From Sinorhizobium medicae (GTDB lineage Bacteria; Pseudomonadota; Alphaproteobacteria; Rhizobiales; Rhizobiaceae): a stretch of 52,068 bases of DNA. The DNA is taken from NCBI RefSeq assembly GCF_007827695.1, contig NZ_VITA01000027.1:1-52068 (forward strand), written 5' to 3'. The notes beneath the pieces were generated by a model. The model was not told where the DNA came from, searched no databases, and saw nothing but the letters and a program-made list of their open reading frames with translations. The position numbers were made by a program, and so were the translations under genes. Below are positions 1 to 8,227 of this stretch, piece after piece (the first letter of the stretch is position 1; each line of letters begins with the position of its first letter).

Positions 1-99
1 GTCCCATAGTCGCCCCTGTTCATACCCCTCGGTAGGGAGCAAATTATGTGAGGCAACGGTTGAATATTCGGGAACAGTTTCGGCGAGGCAATGCGCGTC

Positions 100-285
100 T
101 CATCTTGGTTGTCGCGCTGCACGCCCCTTCGTCTATTGTCTCTAGCTCACTTAACCCTGAACGTTAAACTACTTCCAGAAACGCGACGTGACCTGGTGCT
201 TGCCGGAGCGATCCTCTCGATCCTCATCAATCCGTTTTTTTTTGCCCGATTGGATCGGCTGATGCCACGGCAGAACTCAGAGCAA
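100..285 (+). pseudogene. Fragment of a Kef/YbaL-type cation:proton antiporter
   Basis: A short plus-strand stretch translates to a segment resembling the end of the membrane domain of CPA2 antiporters. The readable motif is LLPETRRDLVLAGAILSI followed by NPFFF and a DRL, as in the family pattern LLPEEGRDLILAGAILSI. The preceding family motif (GEFSFIL) is only approximated in another frame near position 130, which suggests a frameshift. No start codon, upstream membrane helices or downstream TrkA-N domain is present. This is therefore a remnant, possibly continuing beyond the left edge in broken form. Recognition rests on about 30 residues only. Confidence 0.45.
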
Positions 286-797
286 CTTCAAGTACCAAAA
301 AAGAGCAACCTCATCCTGCTTCTCTGGGTCAATCTCGCGATACAGGAACCTATCATATCCGCCAAGCGCGAAACCATAACTCTGATAGAACCTGCAGGCT
401 GCGACGTTGTTAGACTGTGTCTCTAACCTGACCGCTCCCAAGCCTACTGCTCGGGTCCACATAACAGCATGATCCAGCAGTTCACCTGCAATCCCGTGCC
501 TCCGGTACGGTCGCGCCACGGCGATGTCATCAATGATGGCGCAACCATTCCAGTCACGGCTCACACTGACGTAGCCAACCAGCTCAGACTTCGCCAAACA
601 GGCAAACAGCACCCATAACCATCGTGGGTATCGAATAGCGTTTCGTCGAGACCATACTCTTTGGTCCGCGGCAGGCCGACAGGTTCAGACTGCAATGGGA
701 CCGCCTCGAAAGGCGGTACAACGACGCCCTCTATCTCGAAGGAGAAATCCGCATTCCGCGCGGCGGAGGGTAGTTTTTCGAGTCTTGTGATCTGCAT
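277..797 (-). pseudogene. Frameshifted GNAT acetyltransferase, streptothricin acetyltransferase-like
   Basis: Two minus-strand frames together make one GNAT protein of about 173 residues. The N-terminal half (797 down to about 615) starts MQITRLEKLPSAARNADFSF and ends in the DTHDGYG region. The C-terminal half (about 618 down to 277) carries the acetyl-CoA binding motif RPYRRHGIAGELL and the typical ETQSNNVAACRFYQSYGF. The switch falls near 612-620, where a single-base indel separates the halves. The layout matches the Sat family, which acetylates streptothricin, but the natural substrate cannot be told from sequence. As written, neither half should be active. A sequencing error is possible, though the neighbouring genes are also broken. 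Confidence 0.7.
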
Positions 798-1002
798 GAT
801 GCGCTTGCCGGATTTCTTTATGACAACCTGCACCCACAGTTAGCTCAGACAAATTCCGAACTGAAGTGCGCATCACCGACGGCCTATTATGGGCCGGGCC
901 GAACGCGTCATGACGCGGAAGCGCCAACGCCGGACATTGACCTTGAGGCCTTTCGCTTAGGCTATGTCAGGTCACCCGGCTGGAGCTTGAGTTGCTCAAT
1001 GA

Positions 1003-1295
1003 GTGGAGGCCCGATCTCCGAGTGTGGAACGGAAGAACGCGGTAAACAGGGACATTAAATTGCTTCGCCGCCTGCTGCGCGCAAGAGACCCGATTGACGC
1101 CGAACCGCACCGAGGCTGGACGGTCACGCAACTTGCAAAGGTCAGCGGCGTCTCTGAAGCTTACTTCGCTCGATCTTTCCGTGACGCGTTCGGCGTTCCT
1201 CCGCACCGCTCCTTGCTCTCCTGGCGGGTCGAACGTGCCGCCGCCCTGCTGAGCGATACGGAGCTGCCCATTATTGACATCGCAACGACGACGCG
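1003..1295 (+). pseudogene. Truncated AraC-family regulator (DNA-binding domain)
   Basis: The frame encodes most of an AraC/XylS DNA-binding domain: WTVTQLAKVSGVSEAYFARS for the first helix-turn-helix, then FGVPPHRSLLSWRVERAA and ALLSDTELPIIDIA entering the second. The family continues with a GW.S...F.R.F motif, but here the frame runs into unrelated sequence after the residues IATT, at about 1288-1295. From there a transposase-like frame takes over. The second helix-turn-helix is lost, so DNA binding would be impaired. No effector domain is found upstream, although some small AraC proteins lack one. The start is uncertain; GTG codons at 1003 and 1024 are both possible. Confidence 0.7.
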
Positions 1296-1460
1296 GCGAA
1301 ACCGAGATCGTGAAGCAGACACAGGCCGTTCCTGGGGTGTTTGCCGCCTCCCGGCCTTTGCAGGTCGTTCAGGTGGACGATACGAAGGCGGACATCTTTG
1401 TCGTCGACGAGGAGACCCGGCAGCCGATGGCGACTGGTCCTTTAGCAAGCTCGACTGAAT
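1290..1460 (+). mobile_element. Remnant of a Mu/TniA-like (rve domain) transposase
   Basis: Downstream of the araC break, another plus-strand frame reads EIVKQTQAVPG, then RPLQVVQVDDTKADIFVVDE and ETRQPM. This is the start of the catalytic domain of TniA/Mu-type transposases, where the usual pattern is PLEVVQIDHTKVDVIVVDE followed by TRQPIGRPW. The first catalytic Asp sits in this stretch; the later DDE residues are missing and similarity fades after QPMATGP. The remnant runs to the 3-prime end of the convergent MoeA-PBP gene. It therefore marks a breakpoint at the left edge of the formate dehydrogenase region. Confidence 0.6.
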
Positions 1461-3391
1461 CCCGCCCGCTCCAGCGCGTCCTGCATGTCAGGCGACAGCA
1501 AGGCGGCAAGGAATGCCTGAACTGCCACCCTCTCCTTCCGGTCCGCAACCAGCGCGAAATCAAAGTGCTCTTGCGTCAGCGGTATGAATCCCAGTCCAGC
1601 CGCGCGCGCGACCGGCCCGATCGTGACGCCCCAATCGGCGCGTTTCTGTACGACAGCGGCGGCGACTGCATTGTGTGAACGAGGCTGGTTCCAGTAGCCA
1701 TCAGGGCGCTTCTGGCCGAGCAATTGGTCGATCAGAATGCGCGTACCGGCACCCTGGTTTCGATTGACCATCATGCATTCGGGATCAGCCAGAGCCGCTT
1801 CCACCGCCTCCGGCGCAGTATGATCTTCGAAGCGCGCGTCGCCGCGGCGAAACACGATGCCTTGTATGCGCCGCCAGCCCGGCACAAGCTCCATACCCTC
1901 GCCCAGGAACGGCGTGTTGTAGACCTGTGTCTGAGGATCGAAAAGATGGATCGGTGCAAGGTCGCACTCACAGCGTTTGGCGGCGGCAAGACCGCCCAGG
2001 CTTCCGACGGCCAACGATCGCACCGAAATCCCTTGGCGCGCGATTTTGCCCACGACGAGATCAAGGCCCGTGCAGTGACTGCCGATCACAACGAGGTCGG
2101 GCACCTTGACCTGCGGCGTGAACAGCGTCACCGGCACTTGTGCGCCCGCTGGCAGATGGTCGGCGAAGGCGTCAATGCGAATAAAACCGTCAGCCTGGGC
2201 GAAGGCGGTAATCGCTCCCGAGCCCTTGCCGGTCGCATAGGCCATCAGTCCATCCCGCCCTTGCACCAGCGAGACCATGACAAACTCGGTGCGCCCCAGT
2301 TCGGACGGAACACGGAACGGAAGCTGCGCACTCGTTTGCGCATCGACGCGCGGCGGCAGCCCCGCCATGCGCCGCAGGATGGGCACCACCATATCGTGGA
2401 AGGTGAACATGGCCGAGGTCGGGAACCCTGGCAAGATGATAACCGGCTTGCCGTCACATACCGCCAGACAGAGCGGCTTTCCGGGCTTGAGCGCAACACC
2501 GTGAGCGATGATGCCCGGTTGTCCGAGACGGCCGATAATACGGTAGCTGACATCTCCCGCACCCTTGGAAGTGCCTCCGGACAGAATCAGGACGTCATGT
2601 GAGTCGAGCGCCTCGCGCATCGCGGTCTCGAGCCTGGCTTCGTCGTCTGGAAACGCACCCAAAAAATAGGCCTCGCCCCCGTTTTCGGTGACCGCCGCAC
2701 TAACGATCGGCCCATTGGCGTCATAAATGCCGGCCGGCTGCAGCGGTTCGCCCGGTTGCACGAGCTCATCACCGGTGGACAGAACTGCAACGTGCAGTTT
2801 GCGTGCCACCGTTACCTGCGCGGTTCCGCAGGCTGCGAGTATCCCGATCTCACGCGCACCGATCACCGACCCAGCCCGCAACACGACTTCTCCTCGCGCC
2901 ATGTCCGAGCCGGCGCTGGAGACGAACTGCCCCGGCGAGACAGCACGCCACACTTCTATGGCCGCACCTTCTGCTGGCTGAGTATATTCCACCATGACGA
3001 TCGCGTCCGCACCGCGCGGCAGAGGGCCACCCGTGGCGATGGCTGTGGCGGTCCCGGGCAATACCGCGAGTTGCGGGAGGCTGCCGCAGGCAATCGTCTC
3101 CATGTTCAGCGTCAATCGAACAGGCTGTAGGTCAGAGGCGGCAACCAGATCTGCTGCTCGCACCGCAAACCCGTCGACATTGGAACGGTCGAAGGGTGGA
3201 ACGTCGACCTGCGCCACGACGTCTTCGGCAAGAGCCAGCCCGAGCGCCTCGGCTAACCTCAATGTTTCGGTCGGTACCGGCCAGGGAAACAGCGCTGCTT
3301 CGAAACGCGCCAGGGCCTCCTCACGTGACAATATCGTCAGAAATTGCTTCTGGTCGGTGTTTCGCGGGATTGAAGAAGGATTTTTCACCAT
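1442..3391 (-). CDS. Molybdopterin biosynthesis MoeA fused to a PBP-like sensor domain
   Basis: At 649 residues this is a MoeA protein with a C-terminal periplasmic-binding-protein-like domain (PBP-like_1), a known bacterial and archaeal fusion. The MoeA part (about 1-410) has PPFDRSNVDGFAV, PRGADAIVMVEYT, LSTGDELV, IYDANGPI, LSGGTSKGAGDVSY, ALKPGKPL and LPGFPTSAM, so the molybdopterin and metal-insertion motifs are intact. The rest shows VGSLGGLAAAKRCECDLAPI and NRNQGAGTRILIDQLL, typical of the fused domain. MoeA inserts molybdate or tungstate into adenylylated molybdopterin in the cytosol. The PBP part may sense an oxyanion or precursor, which is inference. It is first of three MoeA homologues here and follows tupA and the next MoeA on the same strand. 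Its last codons abut an IS remnant. Confidence 0.88.
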   Translation of the reverse strand: MVKNPSSIPRNTDQKQFLTILSREEALARFEAALFPWPVPTETLRLAEALGLALAEDVVAQVDVPPFDRSNVDGFAVRAADLVAASDLQPVRLTLNMETIACGSLPQLAVLPGTATAIATGGPLPRGADAIVMVEYTQPAEGAAIEVWRAVSPGQFVSSAGSDMARGEVVLRAGSVIGAREIGILAACGTAQVTVARKLHVAVLSTGDELVQPGEPLQPAGIYDANGPIVSAAVTENGGEAYFLGAFPDDEARLETAMREALDSHDVLILSGGTSKGAGDVSYRIIGRLGQPGIIAHGVALKPGKPLCLAVCDGKPVIILPGFPTSAMFTFHDMVVPILRRMAGLPPRVDAQTSAQLPFRVPSELGRTEFVMVSLVQGRDGLMAYATGKGSGAITAFAQADGFIRIDAFADHLPAGAQVPVTLFTPQVKVPDLVVIGSHCTGLDLVVGKIARQGISVRSLAVGSLGGLAAAKRCECDLAPIHLFDPQTQVYNTPFLGEGMELVPGWRRIQGIVFRRGDARFEDHTAPEAVEAALADPECMMVNRNQGAGTRILIDQLLGQKRPDGYWNQPRSHNAVAAAVVQKRADWGVTIGPVARAAGLGFIPLTQEHFDFALVADRKERVAVQAFLAALLSPDMQDALERAGFSRAC

Positions 3392-3400
3392 GGTGGCTGC

Positions 3401-4531
3401 TCAGTTCGAATTGCGAAGAGGCATGGCTGTGACGGGCGTGCCGACGTCATATCCCTCGCTGTCACCCGGCACTGCCAGCCAGGCATCGGCAAGGCGCATC
3501 GCCTCCAGTGAAAAATTGCCAACGGCAAGCGGCGTCCAAGTGGCCTGCTCTCTGCCGAGCAGCACGATCTCACTGAACCCGACCATTGACGCGATCTTTC
3601 GCGAGAGCGGCAAGGTCGTACCGATCCGCTTAGAGCGGCCTGATAAGCGGTCCAGGACAGGCTGGACGAACGCAAGAAAGCCGGCAAAGACATGGTCAGG
3701 CGCCCCGGCCAAAGCGACCAGCGGCGTGCTGCCAAGCCGCCCGATCGCCGTGGTATCGCCAGGCCGCACGGCGATACCATGAGCAATCGACGCGCCGGAT
3801 AGCGTCAAGGCCTCGGCAGTCGCGTCAAGTCGGCCCGCACCAGTGCCTCCGATCAGGAGAAGCAAATCACAAGCCTCCCCGGCAAGAGCGGCTGCGATCG
3901 AAGCTGCATCACGGTTCGCGGTCTCTATCGCGGCGATCGTCCCATTCGAGGTCATCACACATTCGGCAACGAGGCGCGTCGAGAACGTCTCATGATTCAC
4001 GGAAGCGACATCGATTACACGTATGCGCGGGCTGCGCACGGGAATCTGGCTCAGCCCTGCTTTGCGAGCGATCAGCAGGTCCGCGGCGCCGATTATCCCG
4101 CCTTCAAGAACCGGGGGGCGATGTGCGGTCATGTCCTCCCCCACCCGGCGCACGCCCTGACCGGGAGCAGCCTCGCCGACGGCAAAAGCGATCGGGCTGC
4201 TGCAATCGATCAGATCGGCTTGCAGCACACAGTCCGATCCAGTCGGCATGACATCACCCACTTCCACCGGGACCGGTGGCGTCGAAAGCGCCAGAGGTGA
4301 GTAGGGGGACGCTCCCACGAGATCGAGTGAACGACACGCCCACCCATCGATCGTGGAAATGTCTCGCAACGGGAGTGCCGGCAAGGAAGCCGGCATGGCC
4401 GCGGCGACACGACCAAGCGCCCGGTCAAGCGGCTCCGAGCGGGGCGGGACAGGCACCACACCACTGAGAAGCGTCGCAAGCGCCGCTTCCAGGCTGATCA
4501 GCGCGCCCGTCGGTTGATGCATTGTCATCAT
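3401..4531 (-). CDS. Divergent MoeA-like molybdopterin-binding protein
   Basis: About 376 residues with a MoeA fold but altered motifs. Recognisable parts are DISTIDGWAC (family DxSxxDGYA), GDVMPTGSDCVL (family PxGxDAVV), RRVGEDM, a glycine-rich LLLIGGTGAGRLD, IAVRPGDTTAIG and LVALAGAPDHVFAGFLAFV. The canonical STGDEL is replaced by ASVNHETFS, and the acidic GGxSxGxxD signature is changed. It may therefore bind cofactor without normal catalysis, or have a metal-specific role. It lies between tupA and the MoeA-PBP gene, which points to tungsten cofactor handling. The frame is open to 4573, but ATGs at 4531 and 4522 better match the start of the domain. A GTCCC-N6-GGGAC hairpin lies just before ATG 4531. 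Confidence 0.75.
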   Translation of the reverse strand: MMTMHQPTGALISLEAALATLLSGVVPVPPRSEPLDRALGRVAAAMPASLPALPLRDISTIDGWACRSLDLVGASPYSPLALSTPPVPVEVGDVMPTGSDCVLQADLIDCSSPIAFAVGEAAPGQGVRRVGEDMTAHRPPVLEGGIIGAADLLIARKAGLSQIPVRSPRIRVIDVASVNHETFSTRLVAECVMTSNGTIAAIETANRDAASIAAALAGEACDLLLLIGGTGAGRLDATAEALTLSGASIAHGIAVRPGDTTAIGRLGSTPLVALAGAPDHVFAGFLAFVQPVLDRLSGRSKRIGTTLPLSRKIASMVGFSEIVLLGREQATWTPLAVGNFSLEAMRLADAWLAVPGDSEGYDVGTPVTAMPLRNSN

Positions 4532-4573
4532 GTCCCGATAATGGGACAGATGCGGGCGTCTTGGCAACAACAC

Positions 4574-5404
4574 TCAGATGCGCTGCCCGCTCGCATTCGG
4601 GAAGAAGAGTTGCTGGCCATCGATCTCGTACTCACCGATCGCCGTCTGGCCCTCAGGCCCAATCAACCAGTCGATGAATATCTGACCCAGCTCCGCCTTG
4701 ACATCGGGGTGTTTTTCCGGGTTCACCAGCATGACGCCATACTGGTTGAACAGCCGCTTGTCGCCCTCGACGGAAATAGCAAGATCACCGCGGTTCCTGA
4801 ACGACAGCCAGGTGCCGCGGTCGGAAAGAACGTAGGCATTCATGGCAGATGCCGTGTTGAGCGCGGCTCCCATGCCCTGTCCGATATCCTTGTACCACGG
4901 GCCCTTTGCAGCCTCGATATCGACGCCAGCTTCCTTCCACAACGTGAGTTCCGTAGAATGGGTGCCCGACCGGTCACCGCGTGAGACAAACGGCGCTTCC
5001 TTTGCTTTGATCGAAACGAGGGCGGCCGCGATATCCGTCATTCCACTGACGCCGGCGGGATCACTTTTTGGGCCAATTAACACAAAATCATTGTACATCA
5101 CGTCGGAACGCTTCACTCCGAAGCCCTCCTGAATGAACTTCTCTTCCTGTGCCTTGGCGTGAACGAAGACCACGTCGGCATCGCCACGGCGTACGGTGTC
5201 GAGTGCCTGGCCGGTGCCCTGCGCTACGACCTTCACATCGATGCCAGTCTCTTTCTCGAACAGCGGAAGAATATAATCGAACAGGCCCGAGTCCTGGGTA
5301 GAGGTCGTCGATGCGACGACGATCGACTGGGCTAGGGCCGGCGTCACGCCGGCCAGGATCAGAAGCATTCCCACACAGAACAATCGGCGGGTCAGCATTT
5401 TCAA
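4574..5404 (-). CDS. tupA: Tungstate ABC transporter substrate-binding protein TupA
   Basis: 276 residues with a signal peptide ending near ALAQ at residue 26. The mature protein opens with VVASTTSTQDSGLFDYILP; the TTTSTxDSGL motif is the oxyanion-binding signature of TupA/WtpA-type proteins. GTGQALDTVRRGDADVVFVH and RSDVMYNDFVLIGP follow, and the C-terminal region has ISRGDRSGTHSTEL-like residues (read as FVSRGDRSGTHSTE). TupA binds tungstate in the periplasm with high affinity and passes it to TupB and TupC. It is third in the minus-strand order tupB, tupC, tupA, and its stop lies close to the MoeA-like start. Length and motifs fit the family closely. Selectivity for tungstate over molybdate is inferred from family membership. 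Confidence 0.93.
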   Translation of the reverse strand: MKMLTRRLFCVGMLLILAGVTPALAQSIVVASTTSTQDSGLFDYILPLFEKETGIDVKVVAQGTGQALDTVRRGDADVVFVHAKAQEEKFIQEGFGVKRSDVMYNDFVLIGPKSDPAGVSGMTDIAAALVSIKAKEAPFVSRGDRSGTHSTELTLWKEAGVDIEAAKGPWYKDIGQGMGAALNTASAMNAYVLSDRGTWLSFRNRGDLAISVEGDKRLFNQYGVMLVNPEKHPDVKAELGQIFIDWLIGPEGQTAIGEYEIDGQQLFFPNASGQRI

Positions 5405-5419
5405 TCTCCGTTCTGTTGA

Positions 5420-6142
5420 TCAAAGGACGAGATCGCCGCGTATAAAGGCTGCAGCCTGCGGCGTGGCTGGACGATCGAAGAAATCACTGGCATCGGCATG
5501 TTCGAAGAGACGGCCATGAACCAGAAACACGACATCTCCGGCAAGTCTGCGCACCTGGCCCAGATCGTGTGAAGCCATGATGATCTTGGTGCCCGAATGG
5601 GCCGTCGCAAGGATGATTTCCTCCACGAAGCGCGTTGCCGCCGGATCAAGGCTTGCGGTCGGTTCATCGAGCAGGAGAATTTCCGGCTGGCGCGCCAGAG
5701 CACGCGCAAGCGCAAGTCTTTGCTGTTCACCGCCCGACAAGCGGCGCGCAGGCCTCGAAGCCAGCGCACTCAGGCCAACACTGTCGAGCAATTCCTCGGT
5801 GCGCTGGGCACGCAGGCCGCGCGGGCAACCGGCGTGGGCAAGTCCATAGGCAATATTCGCGGCAACCGAGCGCCGCAACATCACGGGCTTCTGAAACAGG
5901 ATCGCTCGGCGTTCGGGACCGCCATCGATCCGGCCACCCCAGCTCACGACACCCCGCGTCGGGCTGAGCAAACCCATGCACAGCCGCAACAGCGAGGTCT
6001 TGCCCGCCCCGTTCGGGCCAAGAACGAGCGTTGGCGCTCCCAGGCCGATCGTCAGGCAAATTCGGTCGAGGATGGTCGTCGCACCGGCGCTCAGTGACAC
6101 GTCATCGAAGACAAGGGGAAGATTGCTTGCAGGGGCGCGCAT
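5420..6142 (-). CDS. tupC: Tungstate ABC transporter ATP-binding protein TupC
   Basis: 240 residues with a full set of ABC ATPase motifs: Walker A LGPNGAGKTSLL, a Q-loop at ILFQKPVMLRRSVAANIAYG, signature LSGGEQQRLALARAL, Walker B ILLLDEPTASLD and an H-loop at MASHDLGQVRRLA. It sits in the cytosol and powers import through TupB. It begins 3 bp after the tupB stop and ends 15 bp before tupA, so the three are surely one transcript. Neither end shows truncation. Taken alone it could serve any oxyanion importer; the assignment to tungstate comes from TupA. Confidence 0.92.
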   Translation of the reverse strand: MRAPASNLPLVFDDVSLSAGATTILDRICLTIGLGAPTLVLGPNGAGKTSLLRLCMGLLSPTRGVVSWGGRIDGGPERRAILFQKPVMLRRSVAANIAYGLAHAGCPRGLRAQRTEELLDSVGLSALASRPARRLSGGEQQRLALARALARQPEILLLDEPTASLDPAATRFVEEIILATAHSGTKIIMASHDLGQVRRLAGDVVFLVHGRLFEHADASDFFDRPATPQAAAFIRGDLVL

Positions 6143-6145
6143 CCC

Positions 6146-6838
6146 TTAACCGGCCCTTTCCACGGCCCATACCCGCACGCCCCAGGCAGTGGCATTTACC
6201 AGCAAAATGAGGAGAATGAGGATGATTCCGAGCCCGATCGCAAGGGCAAGATTACCCCTGGAGGTTTCCAGAGCGATCGTGGTGGTCATGGTCCGGGTGA
6301 AGCCATCGATATTTCCGCCGACGATCATCACCGTGCCGACTTCGGCCGCGGCCCTGCCAAAGCCCGCAAGCAAGACGGTGACGAGGCTGAAGCGGCTGTC
6401 CCACAAAAGCGTCGCGACCCTGCTGGCCCAGCCAACCCCCATGGCGCTCAACTCCTCGCGATATTCGAGCCAAAGATCCTCGACCGTGTGGCGCGTCAGC
6501 GCGGCAATGATGGGCAGCACTAGAAGCGCCTGTGCGGTGACCATGGCGGTCGGGGTAAAGAGGAGACCGAGTTCTCCCAGCGGCCCTGACCGCGATAGCA
6601 GCAGATAGACGCTCAAACCGACGACAACAGGCGGCAATCCCATGAAACCGTTCAGCACCACGACCATTGCCGCGCGGCCGGGAAAGCGGGTCAGCGCGAG
6701 AATGGCACCAAGCGGCAGACCGACAATCCCGGCAACAACGACAGCCGTCAGGCTGACGGCCAGCGAAAGGCCGACGATCGCAAATAGGGTCGCATCTCCG
6801 GATGCGATAAGCTGCCATGCAGTGAGTGTCTCCGACAT
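6146..6838 (-). CDS. tupB: Tungstate ABC transporter permease TupB
   Basis: 230 residues from the start MSETLTAWQLI. The open frame extends to 7057, but the extension overlaps the divergent regulator and has no protein-like features, while a purine-rich GGAAGG lies just before ATG 6838. The protein is mostly hydrophobic with about five membrane segments. The cytoplasmic EAA loop is clear as EYREELSAMGVGWASR, the contact with the ATPase. VGTVMIVGGNIDGFTRTMTT is characteristic of the TupB family. Its promoter must lie in the 90 bp shared with the divergent HTH/PBP regulator, the likely control point for tungstate uptake. Confidence 0.92.
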   Translation of the reverse strand: MSETLTAWQLIASGDATLFAIVGLSLAVSLTAVVVAGIVGLPLGAILALTRFPGRAAMVVVLNGFMGLPPVVVGLSVYLLLSRSGPLGELGLLFTPTAMVTAQALLVLPIIAALTRHTVEDLWLEYREELSAMGVGWASRVATLLWDSRFSLVTVLLAGFGRAAAEVGTVMIVGGNIDGFTRTMTTTIALETSRGNLALAIGLGIILILLILLVNATAWGVRVWAVERAG

Positions 6839-6928
6839 GAAGCCACCTTCCCTTCCCTCAGTTTCCCGCATATTTTCCCTGGATGTCAAGTTATTGAACA
6901 GACGCGCAAATATGCATACAAATGCAGG
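6839..6928. promoter_or_regulatory. Divergent tupB / regulator promoter region with dyad
   Basis: This 90-bp gap holds the start signals of both directions. On the minus strand a perfect TTGACA is read at 6889-6884, a good -35 for the tup genes. An inverted repeat TGCAT-ACAA-ATGCA at 6913-6926 overlaps the ribosome binding region of the plus-strand regulator. It is a candidate operator for autoregulation or tungstate-dependent control. No match to the ModE consensus was seen. Confidence 0.45.
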
Positions 6929-7804
6929 ATGATCCTGCTGACTACATCCGAGGCTGCTGACTATCTTCGCTTGGGAGAGCGTAAACTTTACGAGCTGATT
7001 GCGAAGGAGTGCGTCCCGTGCAGCAAGGTGGCAGGCAAATGGCTGTTCCCACAGCACGAACTCGACCGCTGGGTCCTTTCGGGACTCGTGCAGCCGGCGG
7101 GAATGACATCGCTCGAACCGCCACCTATCGTCGGGGGGAGTCAGGATGACATGCTGGAATGGAGCCTGCGCCAGTCAGGCTCGGGGCTTGCCACATTAGC
7201 GGAAGGCACTGAAAGCGGTGTCGCGCGGCTGCTGCGCGGAGAGGTCGCGGCGGCTGCGATCCATTTCCATGGCACCGTAGCCGATGCAAATGTCGACGCG
7301 GTGGCCGCCATGCCACGGCTTAACGATGCGGTGCTGGTCGGCTTCGTCCGCCGCGAGCAAGGCCTGTTGCTGGAGCCGGGCAATCCCAAGTCGCTGAATA
7401 GTCTCGATGACGTACTGACGAGTAGTGCGAGGATGGCCGTTCGTCAACGCGGTGCCGGAGCGGACATGCTGCTTGCTCAGCTGCTGGCAGGTATCGGCGC
7501 CAAACACAGCGACCTCAACAGACTGGAGCCGCCCTGCCTGACTGGTCCCGATCTTGCATCCGCCGTGCGGAGCGGCCAGGCGGATTGCGGTATTGCCACA
7601 CGCGCCGCCGCTCGCGCCGCTGGCCTGGAATTCCTGCCGCTGCTGTGGGAGAATTTCGACCTGCTCATGCGGCAGCGAACCTATTTTCAGCCCTCCTTCC
7701 AGGCGCTGCTAGCTTTCTTGCCACACCAGGTTTTTGCCGAACGCGCCGCCGCGCTTACCGGGTATGATACAAGCCCCGCCGGGCGGATCCGGTTCTTCAG
7801 GTAG
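6929..7804 (+). CDS. HTH (excisionase-type) regulator with PBP-like sensor domain
   Basis: 291 residues. The N-terminal 60 form a winged MerR/excisionase-like DNA-binding domain: TTSEAADYLRLGERKLYELI then KVAGKWLFPQHELDRWV. The remainder is a PBP-like_1 domain with VRQRGAGADMLLAQLL, QADCGIATRAAARAAGLEF and PLLWENFDLLM. The same type of domain is fused to the MoeA at 1442-3391. Divergent placement next to tupB suggests it senses tungstate, molybdate or a related ligand in the cytosol and controls the tup operon, as TunR/TaoR-type regulators do in sulfate reducers. That parallel is functional only; I infer no orthology. The start is fixed by the HTH beginning at residue 4. Confidence 0.82.
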   Translation: MILLTTSEAADYLRLGERKLYELIAKECVPCSKVAGKWLFPQHELDRWVLSGLVQPAGMTSLEPPPIVGGSQDDMLEWSLRQSGSGLATLAEGTESGVARLLRGEVAAAAIHFHGTVADANVDAVAAMPRLNDAVLVGFVRREQGLLLEPGNPKSLNSLDDVLTSSARMAVRQRGAGADMLLAQLLAGIGAKHSDLNRLEPPCLTGPDLASAVRSGQADCGIATRAAARAAGLEFLPLLWENFDLLMRQRTYFQPSFQALLAFLPHQVFAERAAALTGYDTSPAGRIRFFR

Positions 7805-7920
7805 AGCGCTTATGCGTTCTTGCGAATGGACAAAGGATGCTCGAACACTTTGATTGAGCATGGGAACCGTCAAAAAAGCGAGCAACTTTCGGTCGATGGG
7901 TCAAAGCAGCATCTGCTGGC
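7805..7920. terminator. Possible bidirectional terminator between convergent genes
   Basis: The gap separates the regulator stop from the DUF6494 gene stop. It contains an ATGCTC-N13-GAGCAT inverted repeat near 7837-7861 and a small CAGCA-TC-TGCTG hairpin near 7908. Neither is followed by a strong T tract, so function as a terminator is weakly supported. Confidence 0.25.
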
Positions 7921-8127
7921 TCATCCCAGATCGATCTCGCCTTCCACGACATGACTAAGGCCGGCGGCCTCCGACGTGATGACGGCCTTGACGATCAGCT
8001 TCCCTCGTCCTTTCAGACCTTTTTGCTCCACTGCCTTCTCTATCGCCTGTTGCGAGGTCACCCCGACCTGCTTGAGGAACTTGCGCATGGAGACATTGAA
8101 GGGGTCGGTTTCCATATTCGTGACCAT
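7921..8127 (-). CDS. Small DUF6494-family protein
   Basis: 68 residues from ATG 8127 (MVTNMETDPFNVSMRKFLKQ). The longer open frame to 8388 is a shadow of the cytochrome gene. The protein is soluble, with VGVTSQQAIEKAVEQ in a helical first half and VEGEIDLG at the C-terminus, matching what I recall of DUF6494. Its function is unknown. It lies divergent from the WD40-cytochrome c gene and convergent to the tup regulator. I place it with the formate dehydrogenase region by location, not by mechanism. Confidence 0.65.
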   Translation of the reverse strand: MVTNMETDPFNVSMRKFLKQVGVTSQQAIEKAVEQKGLKGRGKLIVKAVITSEAAGLSHVVEGEIDLG

Positions 8128-8227
8128 ATGATTGCCTCGAACAGATTGAACAGTAAGGTCGATCCGGCACTTTCCGTTCCTGAAACGGAGACCATTGCCA
8201 ATCAAGCATGAATCCATTCGAGGCGCA

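Noticed and set aside
1724..2602. Plus-strand frame of 292 codons
   Set aside because: It is antisense to the MoeA-PBP gene and rich in His, Arg and Gln, as expected for a shadow frame.
8195..8227. Upstream ATG for the WD40-cytochrome gene
   Set aside because: The start at 8228 gives a compact signal peptide; the extra 11 residues add charged sequence ahead of it.
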